A stretch of 64,000 bases of DNA from Shewanella pneumatophori (GCF_023283895.1 NZ_JAKILB010000012.1:62001-126000), one strand, 5' to 3'. Shown: positions 52,822-62,466, counted from the first letter of the stretch. Notes: generated by a model not told the origin, from the sequence alone. Made by a program: numbers and translations.

Positions 52822-53436
52822 GTGGCACCATCTTTGTCCTCCGTTGAACCAGATAATCAAGTCGATTCTGATCAAGCCTTAATGTTGCAATATGCTGCTG
52901 GTAGTGCGCGTGCATTTGAGGTGCTTTACCTAAAGCACAAAGGTCCGCTATATCGATATTTTGTTAGGCAGATCCATGATCAGCAGTTAGCTGAAGATCT
53001 CTATCAAGATACCTGGAGCCGAGTGATAAAGGCTGCTAGCACGTACGAAACCAGCGCTAAATTTACCACTTGGTTATATCGTATTGCGCATAATCTTATT
53101 ATTGATCATGTCAGAGCTGTTAAGCCGGTTGATAGCTTTACTGAAGTATTTGAGCCTGAACAAGATCATGAAGCGCACTTAGCGAGTGATAATGAAAACC
53201 TTGAAGCGCAACTGCTTGATAATCAAAAAGCGGATTTACTTAAAGGCTGCGTTGCTAATCTGCCGCAAGTGCAAAAAGAAGCGTTTTTACTCAATGTTGA
53301 AATGGGCTTTACTGCAGCCATCATTGCCGATATTGCAGGTGCCACATTAGAGGCGACTAAAAGCCGCATTCGTTATGCCTATAAAGGTTTAAAAGAGTGC
53401 GTTGATTTAAAGTGGCAAGGAGCAAGTCATGACTGA
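52822..53436 (+). CDS. ECF-type RNA polymerase sigma factor
   Basis: An extracytoplasmic-function sigma factor of 204 residues. I choose GTG 52822, with AAGGA at 52810-52814; a GTG at 52807 is possible. Region 2 includes FEVLYLKHKGPLYRYFVRQ, AEDLYQDTWSRVIKAA and FTTWLYRIAHNLIIDHVRA. Region 4 includes LPQVQKEAFLLNVEMGFTAAIIADIAGATLEATKSRIRYAYKGLKE. There is no region 1 or 3. The downstream gene overlaps it by eight bases and is probably its anti-sigma factor. Confidence 0.92.
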   Translation: MAPSLSSVEPDNQVDSDQALMLQYAAGSARAFEVLYLKHKGPLYRYFVRQIHDQQLAEDLYQDTWSRVIKAASTYETSAKFTTWLYRIAHNLIIDHVRAVKPVDSFTEVFEPEQDHEAHLASDNENLEAQLLDNQKADLLKGCVANLPQVQKEAFLLNVEMGFTAAIIADIAGATLEATKSRIRYAYKGLKECVDLKWQGASHD

Positions 53437-54028
53437 TAAAGAACATGCTGCCATTGAGGAAGAGATTAAATCTTTATATCAAAAAGGCGCAAAAGAGCTG
53501 CCACCAGCATCGGTTGATAGTAAGATTTTAGCTCAGGCTCGTGAGCAGCTTGCCGAGGAAAATCAGAGCATGAGCGTTACCGGGCGAGTAAATCATCAGC
53601 AAAGCCAGTCTTTCTGGCGTCAATATCGCTTGCCGTTATCTTCTGCAGCATCGGTTATGGTTGTAGTTACGCTATTTATGCTCAATCCAACAATGGATAA
53701 CAATGATGGATTGCAGCAAGGTGAGCCTATGCTGATGTCTGCACCAGAACAAACAGAGTCTCAGCCGCAAATGATGCGAGCCATGCCTGATAATGCGCCC
53801 GCGGCGAGGAGCAAAGTAGAAGGTGAAAGTTTTGCTCAAGCGCCGAATAAACTGAGTCTAGCAGCGGAGTTAGATAAGGTTGAGCAACTGGTTGCTGCCA
53901 AAAAGATCGAATTGGCGCATACCGAGTTACAGCAAATTTCGACTCAATGGCCAGAGGTAAAAGATGAGCAAAGTGATTACCACTTGCGCTTTATGGCATT
54001 ACAAAAGGAGATAATGTCCGGACATTAA
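53429..54028 (+). CDS. Probable anti-sigma factor, single-pass membrane protein
   Basis: A 199-residue protein overlapping the sigma gene by eight bases, with AAGGAG before the ATG. An acidic/helical cytoplasmic N terminus (about 1-65) is followed by one membrane segment (LPLSSAASVMVVVTLFMLNP, about 70-90) and a periplasmic part rich in Gln, Met and Pro ending in an amphipathic helix (KLSLAAELDKVEQLVAAKK). The topology and gene coupling fit an anti-sigma factor. I see no HxxxCxxC zinc motif, so it is not a ZAS type. Confidence 0.7.
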   Translation: MTDKEHAAIEEEIKSLYQKGAKELPPASVDSKILAQAREQLAEENQSMSVTGRVNHQQSQSFWRQYRLPLSSAASVMVVVTLFMLNPTMDNNDGLQQGEPMLMSAPEQTESQPQMMRAMPDNAPAARSKVEGESFAQAPNKLSLAAELDKVEQLVAAKKIELAHTELQQISTQWPEVKDEQSDYHLRFMALQKEIMSGH

Positions 54029-54328
54029 GGGTTAAAAGCGTAACGCGACTAATTCGAGACTGTGTTAGTCGCTGGCTTAGCTAATTAGTTGCTTAGGTGC
54101 TCAGATATTTAGCTATTTAGGCGTTAAAGTTCAAGCTCTTATAGCTATCATTATATTGCGAGTCAGATAACAGCCAGCAATTGCAGGCTGTTATCGTTTA
54201 AACATGCATGACAAGTATGTTGACTAACGTCAGTGAACGATTGCTAGTAAATGGCAGTTAGAAAATGAGCAGCAACGAGCTTTATAGCCACCAAAGCTTT
54301 ATCGTCAACAAGCTTTATAGTCACCAAG
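54029..54328. other. Gap with hairpin and short repeats after the sigma operon
   Basis: Contains a 10-bp inverted repeat GATAACAGCC / GGCTGTTATC (54166-54175 and 54186-54195) whose loop holds the palindrome GCAATTGC, with only GTTT after it (weak terminator at most), and three imperfect 16-17 bp direct repeats near 54279-54330. No gene seen. Confidence 0.5.
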
Positions 54329-54330
54329 CT
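54279..54330. repeat. Three imperfect 16-17 bp tandem repeats
   Basis: Units GCTTTATAGCCACCAAA, GCTTTATCGTCAACAA and GCTTTATAGTCACCAA, at 54279, 54296 and 54312, adjoin the 3' end of the next, minus-strand gene. Confidence 0.6.
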
Positions 54331-54745
54331 ACAGGGATTGCCACCAGTCCCATATTCCTAACGACGTATCTTCAAATAAATCTATACCAAGAGCTGACTT
54401 GAGCAAATAAAGCAGTAATAGCCCAAATAGCAGCGATATCAAAATAAAGCCCAATACACTAAGGGAAAACAACGCCAGGGTTAATTGCTTTTCCTTACGA
54501 CTCAGAGCGCGTCTATTACGGCCAATTAGCAGTACATAGAAAAATCGCCAACCAACAAATGGCACATAAAAGCTGCCTCGATTATCAATAAAATGTTTCT
54601 GCCAGCGGTTGTCGATCAAAGCTAAACGCATATAGTGCAGTTGTGACTCACTAAAAGTGTCTGCGCAGCTTTTTGGCATATTGTTTAGCGCATTACATAC
54701 TCTCGGATCATCCTTCAGAGAAGGGCGAATATAATCAGGTGACAT
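54329..54745 (-). CDS. Hypothetical membrane protein
   Basis: A 138-residue protein with GAGG a few bases before ATG 54745. The N-terminal half is soluble (SESQLHYMRLALIDNRWQKHF); hydrophobic segments are GSFYVPFVGWRFFYVLLIG (about 57-75) and LTLALFSLSVLGFILISLLFGLLLLYLL (about 88-115). I do not recognise it. Charged Arg/Lys residues between the segments (RNRRALSRKEK) lie on the cytoplasmic side by the positive-inside rule. Confidence 0.65.
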   Translation of the reverse strand: MSPDYIRPSLKDDPRVCNALNNMPKSCADTFSESQLHYMRLALIDNRWQKHFIDNRGSFYVPFVGWRFFYVLLIGRNRRALSRKEKQLTLALFSLSVLGFILISLLFGLLLLYLLKSALGIDLFEDTSLGIWDWWQSL

Positions 54746-55075
54746 ATAGACCTCTTAACTTCCTTATCTGTGAGATGGTCACTGTATGCAGCGTTACTAT
54801 TACTAGATCATAGTTAGCGCTTAAATGCATACTCTTGTATTTAGCTTAGTTGCTTATTTTATATTTAACGCTTTTTTACATACGCCTTGAATTCGTTTGC
54901 CAAAAATCGCTCTGAGTAGATCAAGTTCTTATACTGCTTGGTATTACATATTTGCTAATACTTAATAGCGAATAATTTGCTGATGCTTTATCAAAAGTTT
55001 GCTACCTTGTTGGCCTGAAAGATTTTGCCCGAATAAAGGCATTACCCGAATAATAACAATAGGATTGCTAGCTCG
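54746..55075. other. Intergenic region before the S41 protease
   Basis: 330 bp, AT-rich, between divergent genes. No confident promoter or RNA gene noted. Confidence 0.4.
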
Positions 55076-58000
55076 ATGAAAATTCGTCATTCACTCGCAT
55101 GCTGTATGCTTGCTCTCGGAACTTTGACTCTTTCCCCTGCACACGCCTCAGAATCGACTCTTAAGCCCGGCTATTTTCGTGCGCCGGCGCTAAACGAGCA
55201 AACCTTAGTGTTCACCGCTGAGGGCGATTTATGGACTCAAGCACTGTCTGACACCCAAGCAAGGCGCTTAACCAGTTTACCGGCAGAAGAGCTTGGTGCA
55301 ACCATTTCAAAAGACGGCAAGTTTGTAGCATACGTCGCAAATTATGAAGGCTCGTCAGAAGTTTACGTGATCCCAATTAAAGGCGGACAAGCTAAGCGCG
55401 TTAGCTTTGAAAACAGCCGTGTGCGGGTGCAAGGTTGGACTGCTGATGGCAAAGTACTTTACGCCACAGATAATGCCTTTGGCCCTGCGAATTACTGGGT
55501 ACTGAGAACCGTCGATCCACAAACCCTGCTTACAGAAGACTTACCATTAGCCGATGCCATCGAAGGGGCTATTGATGATAAAGGTGAGTATGTTTACTTC
55601 ACCCGCTTTGGCCTACAAACAACAGGCGATAACGCTAAAGTGTATCGTGGTGGCGCAAAAGGTGAGCTGTGGAAGTTTAAGCTTGGCAGCAAGCAAGAAG
55701 CGACCTTGTTAACTGCAGATCATCAAGGCTCAGTAAGACAACCTATGCTTTGGGATTCTCGTCTTTATTTTGTTAGCGATAGTGATGGCAATGACAATAT
55801 CTGGTCAATGGCTACAGATGGCAGCGATCTCAAGCAGCATACCCAGTACAAAGAGTGGCAAGTACGTAATGCTCGATTAAACCAAGGCCGCATCGTGTTT
55901 CAGCAAGGCGCCGATATTAAGCTGTTTGATATCAAAGCGGGTAAAGAGCAAACTCTTGCGATAGACCTAATTTCAGACTTTGCCCAAAAGCGTGAGCACT
56001 GGGTGCAAGAACCAATGAAATACGCTACGGCCACTAACTTGTCACCAAAGGCTGACAAAGTGGTGATCACTGCTCGCAGCCATGTGGCAATCGCAGGTAC
56101 CGATGGTCAACGTCTAGTTGAAATTGCCTTGCCTGGTCATAACCGTGTACGTAACGCAGTGATGAGCCAAGATGGTGCTTGGGTATACGGCATTAGCGAT
56201 GCAACTGGCGAGCAAGAAGTGTGGCGCTTTGCCGCTGATGGTAGCGATAACGCCAAGCAGCTAACTAAAGATGGCAAAACCTTAAGACTCGATCTGCACT
56301 TGTCACCAAATGGACGCTACCTTGCCCATGACGATTATGACGGCAATGTATGGTTGTTAGATTTAAAGAAAGGCAGTAATAAAAAAATCATTACCCAAGG
56401 CGAGGGACTAGGCCCTTATGCCGATATCGTTTGGTCGGGTGATAGCCAATTTATTGCATTAACCAAAGCGGAAATGGGTAAAGCACGCCCGCAAATCGTG
56501 TTGTACTCATTAGACGACAACCGTGCAGAGTCATTAACCAGCGACAAATACGAGTCATTTTCGCCAAGCTTTAGCGCCGATGGTGATTGGCTGTATTTCT
56601 TATCAAACCGTCAGTTTGTGTCTACACCGACTTCACCTTGGGGAGATAGAAACCTAGGGCCAATGTTTGATAAGCGCACCCAAGTATTTGCCATTGCCTT
56701 AAATGAAGACGCGCGTTTTGCTTTTCAAAAGCCAAATGAGTTGCTATCTAAGCCTGCAAAAGCGGATGACGACGAGATTGAAACCGAAGTCGAGTGGAAA
56801 GGTTTAGCCAGTCGTTTATGGCAAGTGCCAGTGGCTGCGGGTAACTACAGTTCGCTGCAAATGGCAGGTGATAAGTTTTATCTACTTGATACCACAACTA
56901 GCGGTAAGTCGAGCTTAAAAGTGGTTAAGTTTGACCCGTTAAACCCTAAAGTTGAAACTTTTGCTAAAGATGTTGGCGAGTATCAATTGTCTCAAGACTC
57001 AAGCAAGCTATTTATTCGCAAGCAGTCTAAGCAAGGCAGTGAAATGCTGATTGTTGATGCTGGCGACAAGCTGCCTAAAGAGCTGACTAATGCCAATGTG
57101 CAAACTAATCTATGGCAATTGGCGATTGATCCAGCGAGCGAGTGGCAACAGATGTTTGAAGATGCTTGGCTGATGCACCGTGACTCATTCTATGACAAGA
57201 GTATGCGCGGTTTAGATTGGCAAGCAACCAAAGCTAAGTACCAGCCATTAGTCGATAGACTAACAGACCGTCATGAGCTTAATGATCTGTTTACGCAGAT
57301 GATGGGCGAGCTAGATTCACTGCACTCGCAAGTTCGCGGTGGTGATGCACCAAAAGATGCCGATAAAGCTAAATCTGCCAGTCTTGGTGCTCGTATCGAG
57401 CAAACTAAGGCGGGAGTGGTCATTGAGCATATTTATCAGGGGGACCCAGAGTTACCAGCTCAAGCTGCACCGCTTGCACAAATGGGCGTTAATGCCAAAG
57501 TCGGTGATGTAATAGTTGCAATCAATGCTAAGCCGCTCACTAATATTGCCGATGTGACTAAGCTGCTACGTAACCAAGAGGGTAAGCAAGTATTGTTAAC
57601 CCTTAAGCGCGGCAGTAAAACCCATCAAACAATTGTTGAGCCAATTAGCCCATCTAAAAGTGCCAAGCTGAGATATACCGACTGGGTGCAACATAACAGC
57701 GCTAAAGTGTCTAAAGACAGCGACGGCAAATTTGGCTACTTGCACTTATACGCTATGGGCAGCGGTGATATCTCAAGCTTTGCGCGGGAGTTTTACGCCA
57801 ATATTAACAAAGACGGGTTAGTTATCGATGTGCGTCGTAACCGTGGCGGTAATATTGATAGCTGGATCATCGAAAAGCTACTGCGCAGAACCTGGGCATT
57901 TTGGGCGCCGACTCATGGCACACCATCAGGCAATATGCAGCAAACCTTTAACGGCAAGTTAGTCGTGTTAACCGATCAGCTAACCTATTCTGACGGCGAA

Positions 58001-58354
58001 ACCTTCTCGGCAGGCGTTAAGGCGTTGGGCATTGCACCATTAATTGGTAAGCAAACCGCAGGTGCTGGTGTGTGGTTATCTGGGCGTAATTCACTAACAG
58101 ATAAAGGCATGGCTCGTGTGGCTGAATATCCGCAATACGCAATGGACGGCAGTTGGATTATTGAGGGCCGCGGTGTCAGCCCTGATATCGAAGTCGATAA
58201 CCTGCCATACGCAACATTTAGCGGCACAGATGCCCAATTAGATAAAGCAGTGAGTTATCTAAAGCAGGCTGTTAAACAGCAACCTACGCCAAAACTTGCA
58301 CCAAAACCAATGCCAGTTAAAGGCATGGCAGAGGACGTACATAAAGCATTCTGA
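55076..58354 (+). CDS. Tricorn-like S41 family periplasmic protease
   Basis: A 1092-residue secreted protease with a Tricorn-like plan. A signal peptide ends AHA-S near residue 24. Residues about 30-560 form WD40/PD40-like beta-propeller repeats (QARRLTSLPAEELGATISKDGKFVAYVANYEGSSEVYV and similar). A short C1-like region and a PDZ domain (about 775-860, GDVIVAINAKPLTNIADV) follow. The S41 core has DVRRNRGGNIDSW and TYSDGETFSAGVKALG, with catalytic Ser about 972. Likely clears peptides or misfolded proteins in the periplasm. AGGA is somewhat far from the ATG. Confidence 0.9.
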   Translation: MKIRHSLACCMLALGTLTLSPAHASESTLKPGYFRAPALNEQTLVFTAEGDLWTQALSDTQARRLTSLPAEELGATISKDGKFVAYVANYEGSSEVYVIPIKGGQAKRVSFENSRVRVQGWTADGKVLYATDNAFGPANYWVLRTVDPQTLLTEDLPLADAIEGAIDDKGEYVYFTRFGLQTTGDNAKVYRGGAKGELWKFKLGSKQEATLLTADHQGSVRQPMLWDSRLYFVSDSDGNDNIWSMATDGSDLKQHTQYKEWQVRNARLNQGRIVFQQGADIKLFDIKAGKEQTLAIDLISDFAQKREHWVQEPMKYATATNLSPKADKVVITARSHVAIAGTDGQRLVEIALPGHNRVRNAVMSQDGAWVYGISDATGEQEVWRFAADGSDNAKQLTKDGKTLRLDLHLSPNGRYLAHDDYDGNVWLLDLKKGSNKKIITQGEGLGPYADIVWSGDSQFIALTKAEMGKARPQIVLYSLDDNRAESLTSDKYESFSPSFSADGDWLYFLSNRQFVSTPTSPWGDRNLGPMFDKRTQVFAIALNEDARFAFQKPNELLSKPAKADDDEIETEVEWKGLASRLWQVPVAAGNYSSLQMAGDKFYLLDTTTSGKSSLKVVKFDPLNPKVETFAKDVGEYQLSQDSSKLFIRKQSKQGSEMLIVDAGDKLPKELTNANVQTNLWQLAIDPASEWQQMFEDAWLMHRDSFYDKSMRGLDWQATKAKYQPLVDRLTDRHELNDLFTQMMGELDSLHSQVRGGDAPKDADKAKSASLGARIEQTKAGVVIEHIYQGDPELPAQAAPLAQMGVNAKVGDVIVAINAKPLTNIADVTKLLRNQEGKQVLLTLKRGSKTHQTIVEPISPSKSAKLRYTDWVQHNSAKVSKDSDGKFGYLHLYAMGSGDISSFAREFYANINKDGLVIDVRRNRGGNIDSWIIEKLLRRTWAFWAPTHGTPSGNMQQTFNGKLVVLTDQLTYSDGETFSAGVKALGIAPLIGKQTAGAGVWLSGRNSLTDKGMARVAEYPQYAMDGSWIIEGRGVSPDIEVDNLPYATFSGTDAQLDKAVSYLKQAVKQQPTPKLAPKPMPVKGMAEDVHKAF

Positions 58355-58707
58355 TAAACCGCGAGTTCGCTAGCTAAAGCAAGATAGCGTTATAAGCCTG
58401 CAATAATGGTTTATAACGTCTATCTTTCATCCCTCTCTTTCTTAGTAACCTTCTTTATCCCTTTTGCAAGCCCAGCATTCAATTTCGAACGATTGCAGAT
58501 GGGATCTTGCCGTCGCGTTTTTGTTGAATTTATTTTACAAAAACATTGAATGTTTACAGTTAGAGACACTAAACTGGATAAAAAAATAATGCGAGTAATC
58601 AAGCAGTAATTCACACTAAGCTAAAGAATTTATTGCTTAATTATTTAATACGCCATTCGTGCTGAGCTTTTATTGCAGCTTGCCAGTCGGTTACCAAAGG
58701 GATGAGT
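58355..58707. other. Intergenic region before the HlyD/DUF2955 pair
   Basis: 353 bp. An 11-bp hairpin CGTTATAAGCC / GGTTTATAACG (58388-58418) follows the protease gene and is followed by a pyrimidine-rich tract rather than a T run. No gene seen. Confidence 0.45.
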
Positions 58708-59850
58708 ATGACTGAAGAAAAAAGTGCTATCGCAAACGATGAAGCCAAGAGTCAAGAATTAGCTAATACTGATACTCAAGCTAAGGTTAAGAACAATAAA
58801 ATTCGTAAAGCGACTAATATTATTTTAATCGTCGTAAGTTTTCTATTCGTGTTCCACCTTATTGCCGACCGTTTTATTCCCTCTACTGATTTGGGCCGAA
58901 TTCGTGGCTATGTGGTGCCTATTAGCCCGCAGGTTTCTGGTGAGATCATTGATATTTTGGTTTCGCCGAATACCTTAATTAAGCAGGGTGATGTGCTGGC
59001 TAAAATTAATCCGCAAGATTATGAAATAGCCCTACATCAGGCTGAGCAGTCCCTTAAAAAGGCGGGCCAAAATGTAGGTGCGCAAACTGCAAATGTCGCT
59101 GCAGCGCAAGCTAAGGTGACTAACGCCCAAGCCAACCTCAAAAATGCTCAAGTGCAATCTAAACGTATATTCCAAATGGTTGATAAAGCGGTGATGTCAC
59201 AGGCCGATGCTGATAATGCGCGGGCTGAGCTGACTAAGGCTGAAGCCGGCGTTGCCAGTGCTAAGGCGGATCTTGCTAAGGCAGAAGAGCGCTTAGGTGC
59301 TGAAGGTGAAAATAATACCAACGTTAAATCTGCCTTATTGAGCCTTGAAAAAGCCCAGCTTGATTTAGCGCGAACATCAATAACCGCACCTACTGACGGT
59401 GTGGCGTCAAATTTTAGATTAAAAGAGGGCATTTACGCCAGTGCGGGTCAGCCGGTAATGACCTTTATCTCATCGGAAGATGTGTGGATTGAGGCTTATT
59501 TTCGCGAAAACAGCCTAGGCAATATGCAACCGGGCGATGATGTTGAATTTGCACTTGATTATGCACCTGGTGAAGTCTTTAAAGCCAAAGTGGGTAGCAT
59601 TGATTATGGTATTGACTGGGGGCAGAGCGAACAAACGGGCAAGTTAGCACAGGTGTCTGGGCAAACAGGATGGCTGCGCCAATCTCAGCGCTTTCCGGTC
59701 ACCATAGTTCTATCAGCTGATGAAGCTGTGGGGCTAAGACGCGTTGGTGGTCAAGCGGACGTAATTGTTTATACCAGCGATAGCAGCATGATTAACCTCT
59801 TTGGCAAGTTTTGGATCCGCTTAGTGAGTTGGTTCTCTTATGTCAGATAG
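58708..59850 (+). CDS. HlyD/EmrA-family membrane fusion protein
   Basis: A periplasmic adaptor of an efflux pump. From ATG 58708 (AAAGGG eight bases upstream; the ATG at 58702 is too close) it has 380 residues. One membrane segment (about 35-52, NIILIVVSFLFVFHLIADRF), then the lipoyl-like GYVVPISPQVSGEIIDILVSPNTLIKQGDVLAKI, an alpha-helical hairpin rich in Ala/Gln (about 105-200), the second lipoyl half TSITAPTDGVASNFRLKEGIYASAGQPVM and a beta barrel. It overlaps the DUF2955 gene by 11 bases. Confidence 0.93.
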   Translation: MTEEKSAIANDEAKSQELANTDTQAKVKNNKIRKATNIILIVVSFLFVFHLIADRFIPSTDLGRIRGYVVPISPQVSGEIIDILVSPNTLIKQGDVLAKINPQDYEIALHQAEQSLKKAGQNVGAQTANVAAAQAKVTNAQANLKNAQVQSKRIFQMVDKAVMSQADADNARAELTKAEAGVASAKADLAKAEERLGAEGENNTNVKSALLSLEKAQLDLARTSITAPTDGVASNFRLKEGIYASAGQPVMTFISSEDVWIEAYFRENSLGNMQPGDDVEFALDYAPGEVFKAKVGSIDYGIDWGQSEQTGKLAQVSGQTGWLRQSQRFPVTIVLSADEAVGLRRVGGQADVIVYTSDSSMINLFGKFWIRLVSWFSYVR

Positions 59851-60895
59851 TGACAGCGCCTCGCTAAAGACAGCTGTGGCGTCAGAGGAGGCCATTTACA
59901 CGCGGCGGGTGTTACGCTTCACCTTAGGCATAGGTTTAGCAGTGGCGGTTTCTGCGATTTTTGCGTGGCCATTAGCCTTTATCGTACCTGTGTTTGTGGC
60001 TAAGTTTTTAGTCGACCGCCAAGAGCCTACACTGCAAACCGTTTACGAGCTGCTTATTTCAATGATATTTACCATTGGGTTAGCTTGGCTGGTTAGCTTT
60101 GGGCCAACGCAATACCCTATGGTGTTATTACCATTAATCGCAATGATGATGTTGTGGGGATATTACCTATTTAGCGATCCTCGCTGGAACTTCTTTGCGA
60201 CTATATTCATTGTGGCAACCCTGCTTTTGCCTTACATGAGTTTATTGCAGCCCGGAGCGGCAATTTTAGTGGGTGTTGGTTTGAGCTTTTCGGGTGTGGT
60301 TGCGGTGGCTATTTTTGCTTTGCTGCATGCCTTGCTACCGGATTTATCGCCAAACAAAGAGCAACTCGCCAGCGCAGCACAAAGCCATGATGAACGAACT
60401 CATGAAGCATTTAGAGCCTTGATTATTGCCTTTCCGGTTATTTGCTTCTTCTATTTCTTAGAAATTTCCGGTGCACTATTAACCATGATTTTTATCGCCA
60501 TTTTGTCACTGCAAGCTGCGGGAGCAAAAAGCATAAAGGTCAGTCTGTTTTTATTGATCACTAATGGTATTGGCGGCGCACTGGCAATAGTGTTTTATAA
60601 CATGCTCACCATAGTGCCTGAGTTACCTTTTTATATCGGGATGTCGATGTTAGCTGCACTATTGTTTGGGCAAAAGATATATGCTAATCCAGAAAAAGCG
60701 CCGCTTTACGCTGGTATTTTGTCGGCATTATTAGTTGTGGTGGGCTCTACTGCATCTTCAACCGATAAAGATGTTGCTGTTAACTTTTACTTGCGAATTT
60801 TACAGCTGTTTATGGTTGGCGTTTATATGATTTTTGCCTCGTTTTATTTAGAGTCTCGTGATTGGAAGTTTCTTAAAAAGCGCAACAGCCTTTAG
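59840..60895 (+). CDS. DUF2955 inner-membrane protein (FUSC-like efflux component)
   Basis: A 351-residue protein with about ten membrane segments in two clusters (about 22-160 and 195-345), separated by a hydrophilic stretch (PDLSPNKEQLASAAQSHDERTHEAF). This plan is seen in DUF2955/FUSC aromatic-acid-type exporters, which pair with HlyD adaptors, as here. No outer-membrane partner is encoded nearby. The substrate is unknown. Confidence 0.82.
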   Translation: MSDSDSASLKTAVASEEAIYTRRVLRFTLGIGLAVAVSAIFAWPLAFIVPVFVAKFLVDRQEPTLQTVYELLISMIFTIGLAWLVSFGPTQYPMVLLPLIAMMMLWGYYLFSDPRWNFFATIFIVATLLLPYMSLLQPGAAILVGVGLSFSGVVAVAIFALLHALLPDLSPNKEQLASAAQSHDERTHEAFRALIIAFPVICFFYFLEISGALLTMIFIAILSLQAAGAKSIKVSLFLLITNGIGGALAIVFYNMLTIVPELPFYIGMSMLAALLFGQKIYANPEKAPLYAGILSALLVVVGSTASSTDKDVAVNFYLRILQLFMVGVYMIFASFYLESRDWKFLKKRNSL

Positions 60896-61093
60896 CACTC
60901 ATCACTCGCTTAAGTGATGTTACAAGCACATTTGGGTAAAAGTGATAGTGATTAAACCGTTATCAAGCAATCGTTAAGCTTTGGGGTGATATATAACCTA
61001 ATCAATAGCTTGATTATTGTGCTATACGTTAAATGGCCAAAATCAATTAACAAATGTACTTGCTGTTTACTATCCATTTATAAGGATGAACCC

Positions 61094-61681
61094 ATGTTCC
61101 GACTCAATACTTTAAAGGTTGCTGCAGTAGCCTTGCCTATCTTACTTACGGGCTGTGCTACAGGTGATACCCCTGAAGCAAAAAAAATGCACGCTAGAGA
61201 AGAAACCCAGTCCGCTTTACAAGAGATCTACAGTGAGCATCCAGGAGCTAAATCGGCAGTAGCTAACTCCGTTGGCTATGTGGTTTGTACTGGCAGCAAT
61301 AGTTATCTGTTTGCACTTTCAACTGGCGGCGGAGTATGTGTATTACATGAAGGCAGTAAGCGTTCTTACTATCGCTTTGCGACTGGCGGTGTTGGTGCAG
61401 GTATTGGTTGGAAGCAAGTAGCGTTTGTGCAAGCATTTACCGAGCGCTCAGCATTAACTCGCTTTAAAGAGTCGGGTTATGAGGGCCAAGCGCAAGCTGA
61501 GGCGAGTGCTGAATATGAGGGCAGTGGTGAACAAGCATCTGCAAACCAGTCAGTTGACGTTTCTGGTGTAAAAACTTACCAGGTGAACTTAATGGGCGCT
61601 GCGGCTCAAGCAACAGTGCAAGGTTATAAGTATTGGGAAACAGACTTTACTGACGACTTTATTGAGAATGATGCTGACTAA
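61094..61681 (+). CDS. Lipoprotein with SYLF/Ysc84-like domain
   Basis: From ATG 61094 (AAGGA about 7 bases upstream) it has 195 residues, with lipobox LLTGC (Cys21). The mature part shows a SYLF-like pattern: PGAKSAVANSVGYVVC, GGGVCVLHEGSKRSYYRFATGGVGAGIG, and the C-terminal YQVNLMGAAAQATVQGYKYWETD. SYLF domains bind lipids in eukaryotes; bacterial function is unclear. A longer start at 60986 lacks a ribosome site and would bury the lipobox. Confidence 0.75.
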   Translation: MFRLNTLKVAAVALPILLTGCATGDTPEAKKMHAREETQSALQEIYSEHPGAKSAVANSVGYVVCTGSNSYLFALSTGGGVCVLHEGSKRSYYRFATGGVGAGIGWKQVAFVQAFTERSALTRFKESGYEGQAQAEASAEYEGSGEQASANQSVDVSGVKTYQVNLMGAAAQATVQGYKYWETDFTDDFIENDAD

Positions 61682-61739
61682 GTTACTTCTATGCCAGTAT
61701 GATTTTATATAAAGCGTACAGGTGATTTAGAACAGCTTT

Positions 61740-61772
61740 AAGCGAGGTGAAGGTTAATCACCTCGCTTTTTT
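61740..61772 (+). terminator. Terminator after the SYLF-like lipoprotein
   Basis: An 11-bp stem AAGCGAGGTGA / TCACCTCGCTT is followed by T. Confidence 0.88.
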
Positions 61773-61792
61773 ATAAGCGATAGTCAATAAAG

Positions 61793-62239
61793 TTAGTAGC
61801 TGATTTCAACAATCGTTTCAGGGCTTAGGCTATTTGCAATAAAGCAATTGCTGTGTGATTTTTCGTGGATTTTCGCAATAACATCGTCACCAACTTCAGT
61901 GGCAAACTCAATTTTTGGCGCTAGTACAATTTTACTGACAAAAATCTTACCGGCACTGTTTTTACCAAGCTCCGCGGTAGCATTGTCTTGATAGCTGATA
62001 ATGGGTAAACGCTTTAGATGGGCAATAGTCAAAAATGTCAGCATGTGGCAGCTTGAAAGTGCCGCTAACAGACTTTCTTCAGGATTAATTTTATCTACTG
62101 AGCCATTATATTCTGGTGCCGATGAGCCTTGGGCTTGTTGACCACTGCCGTAGCTGATTTGATGATCTCGACAAAATTGTGTTGGCTCAAGAACGGGCTC
62201 ATCTGATGCGTGCCAACTTAGGTTGATATTAAAACTCAT
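61793..62239 (-). CDS. OsmC/Ohr-family peroxidase-like protein
   Basis: A 148-residue OsmC-type protein. The two redox Cys are at C64 in LSSCHMLTF and C132 in SHSNCFIAN, the positions used for hydroperoxide reduction in OsmC and Ohr. The family pattern NPEESLLAALSSCHM is clear. It probably reduces organic hydroperoxides in the cytoplasm; it looks closer to the YhfA/OsmC-like subgroup than to Ohr, but I cannot settle the subfamily. Confidence 0.85.
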   Translation of the reverse strand: MSFNINLSWHASDEPVLEPTQFCRDHQISYGSGQQAQGSSAPEYNGSVDKINPEESLLAALSSCHMLTFLTIAHLKRLPIISYQDNATAELGKNSAGKIFVSKIVLAPKIEFATEVGDDVIAKIHEKSHSNCFIANSLSPETIVEISY

Positions 62240-62436
62240 AATGCGGACTCTTATGGTTGATGAAGCTTACACAAAATTTGTGTAGCAGCCTAACTTTGAG
62301 GTAAGTCAGGCTACTCTCAAAATTATGATAGAGAGTTGATATTAATCAAATAAGAGTGATTAGTGAATAATCAATAATTGAGTGCCGAGCCGCTTCTTTC
62401 AAATCCGTTTTAACTTAATCTTATGCTCAATTCTTT

Positions 62437-62466
62437 TGCCCAGTGCCCAGTGCCCAGTACTCAGTG
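62437..62466. repeat. Short GCCCAGT tandem repeat
   Basis: The 7-base unit GCCCAGT occurs three times in succession, followed by a degenerate copy (ACTCAGT). It lies in the intergenic region downstream of a minus-strand gene. Confidence 0.6.
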
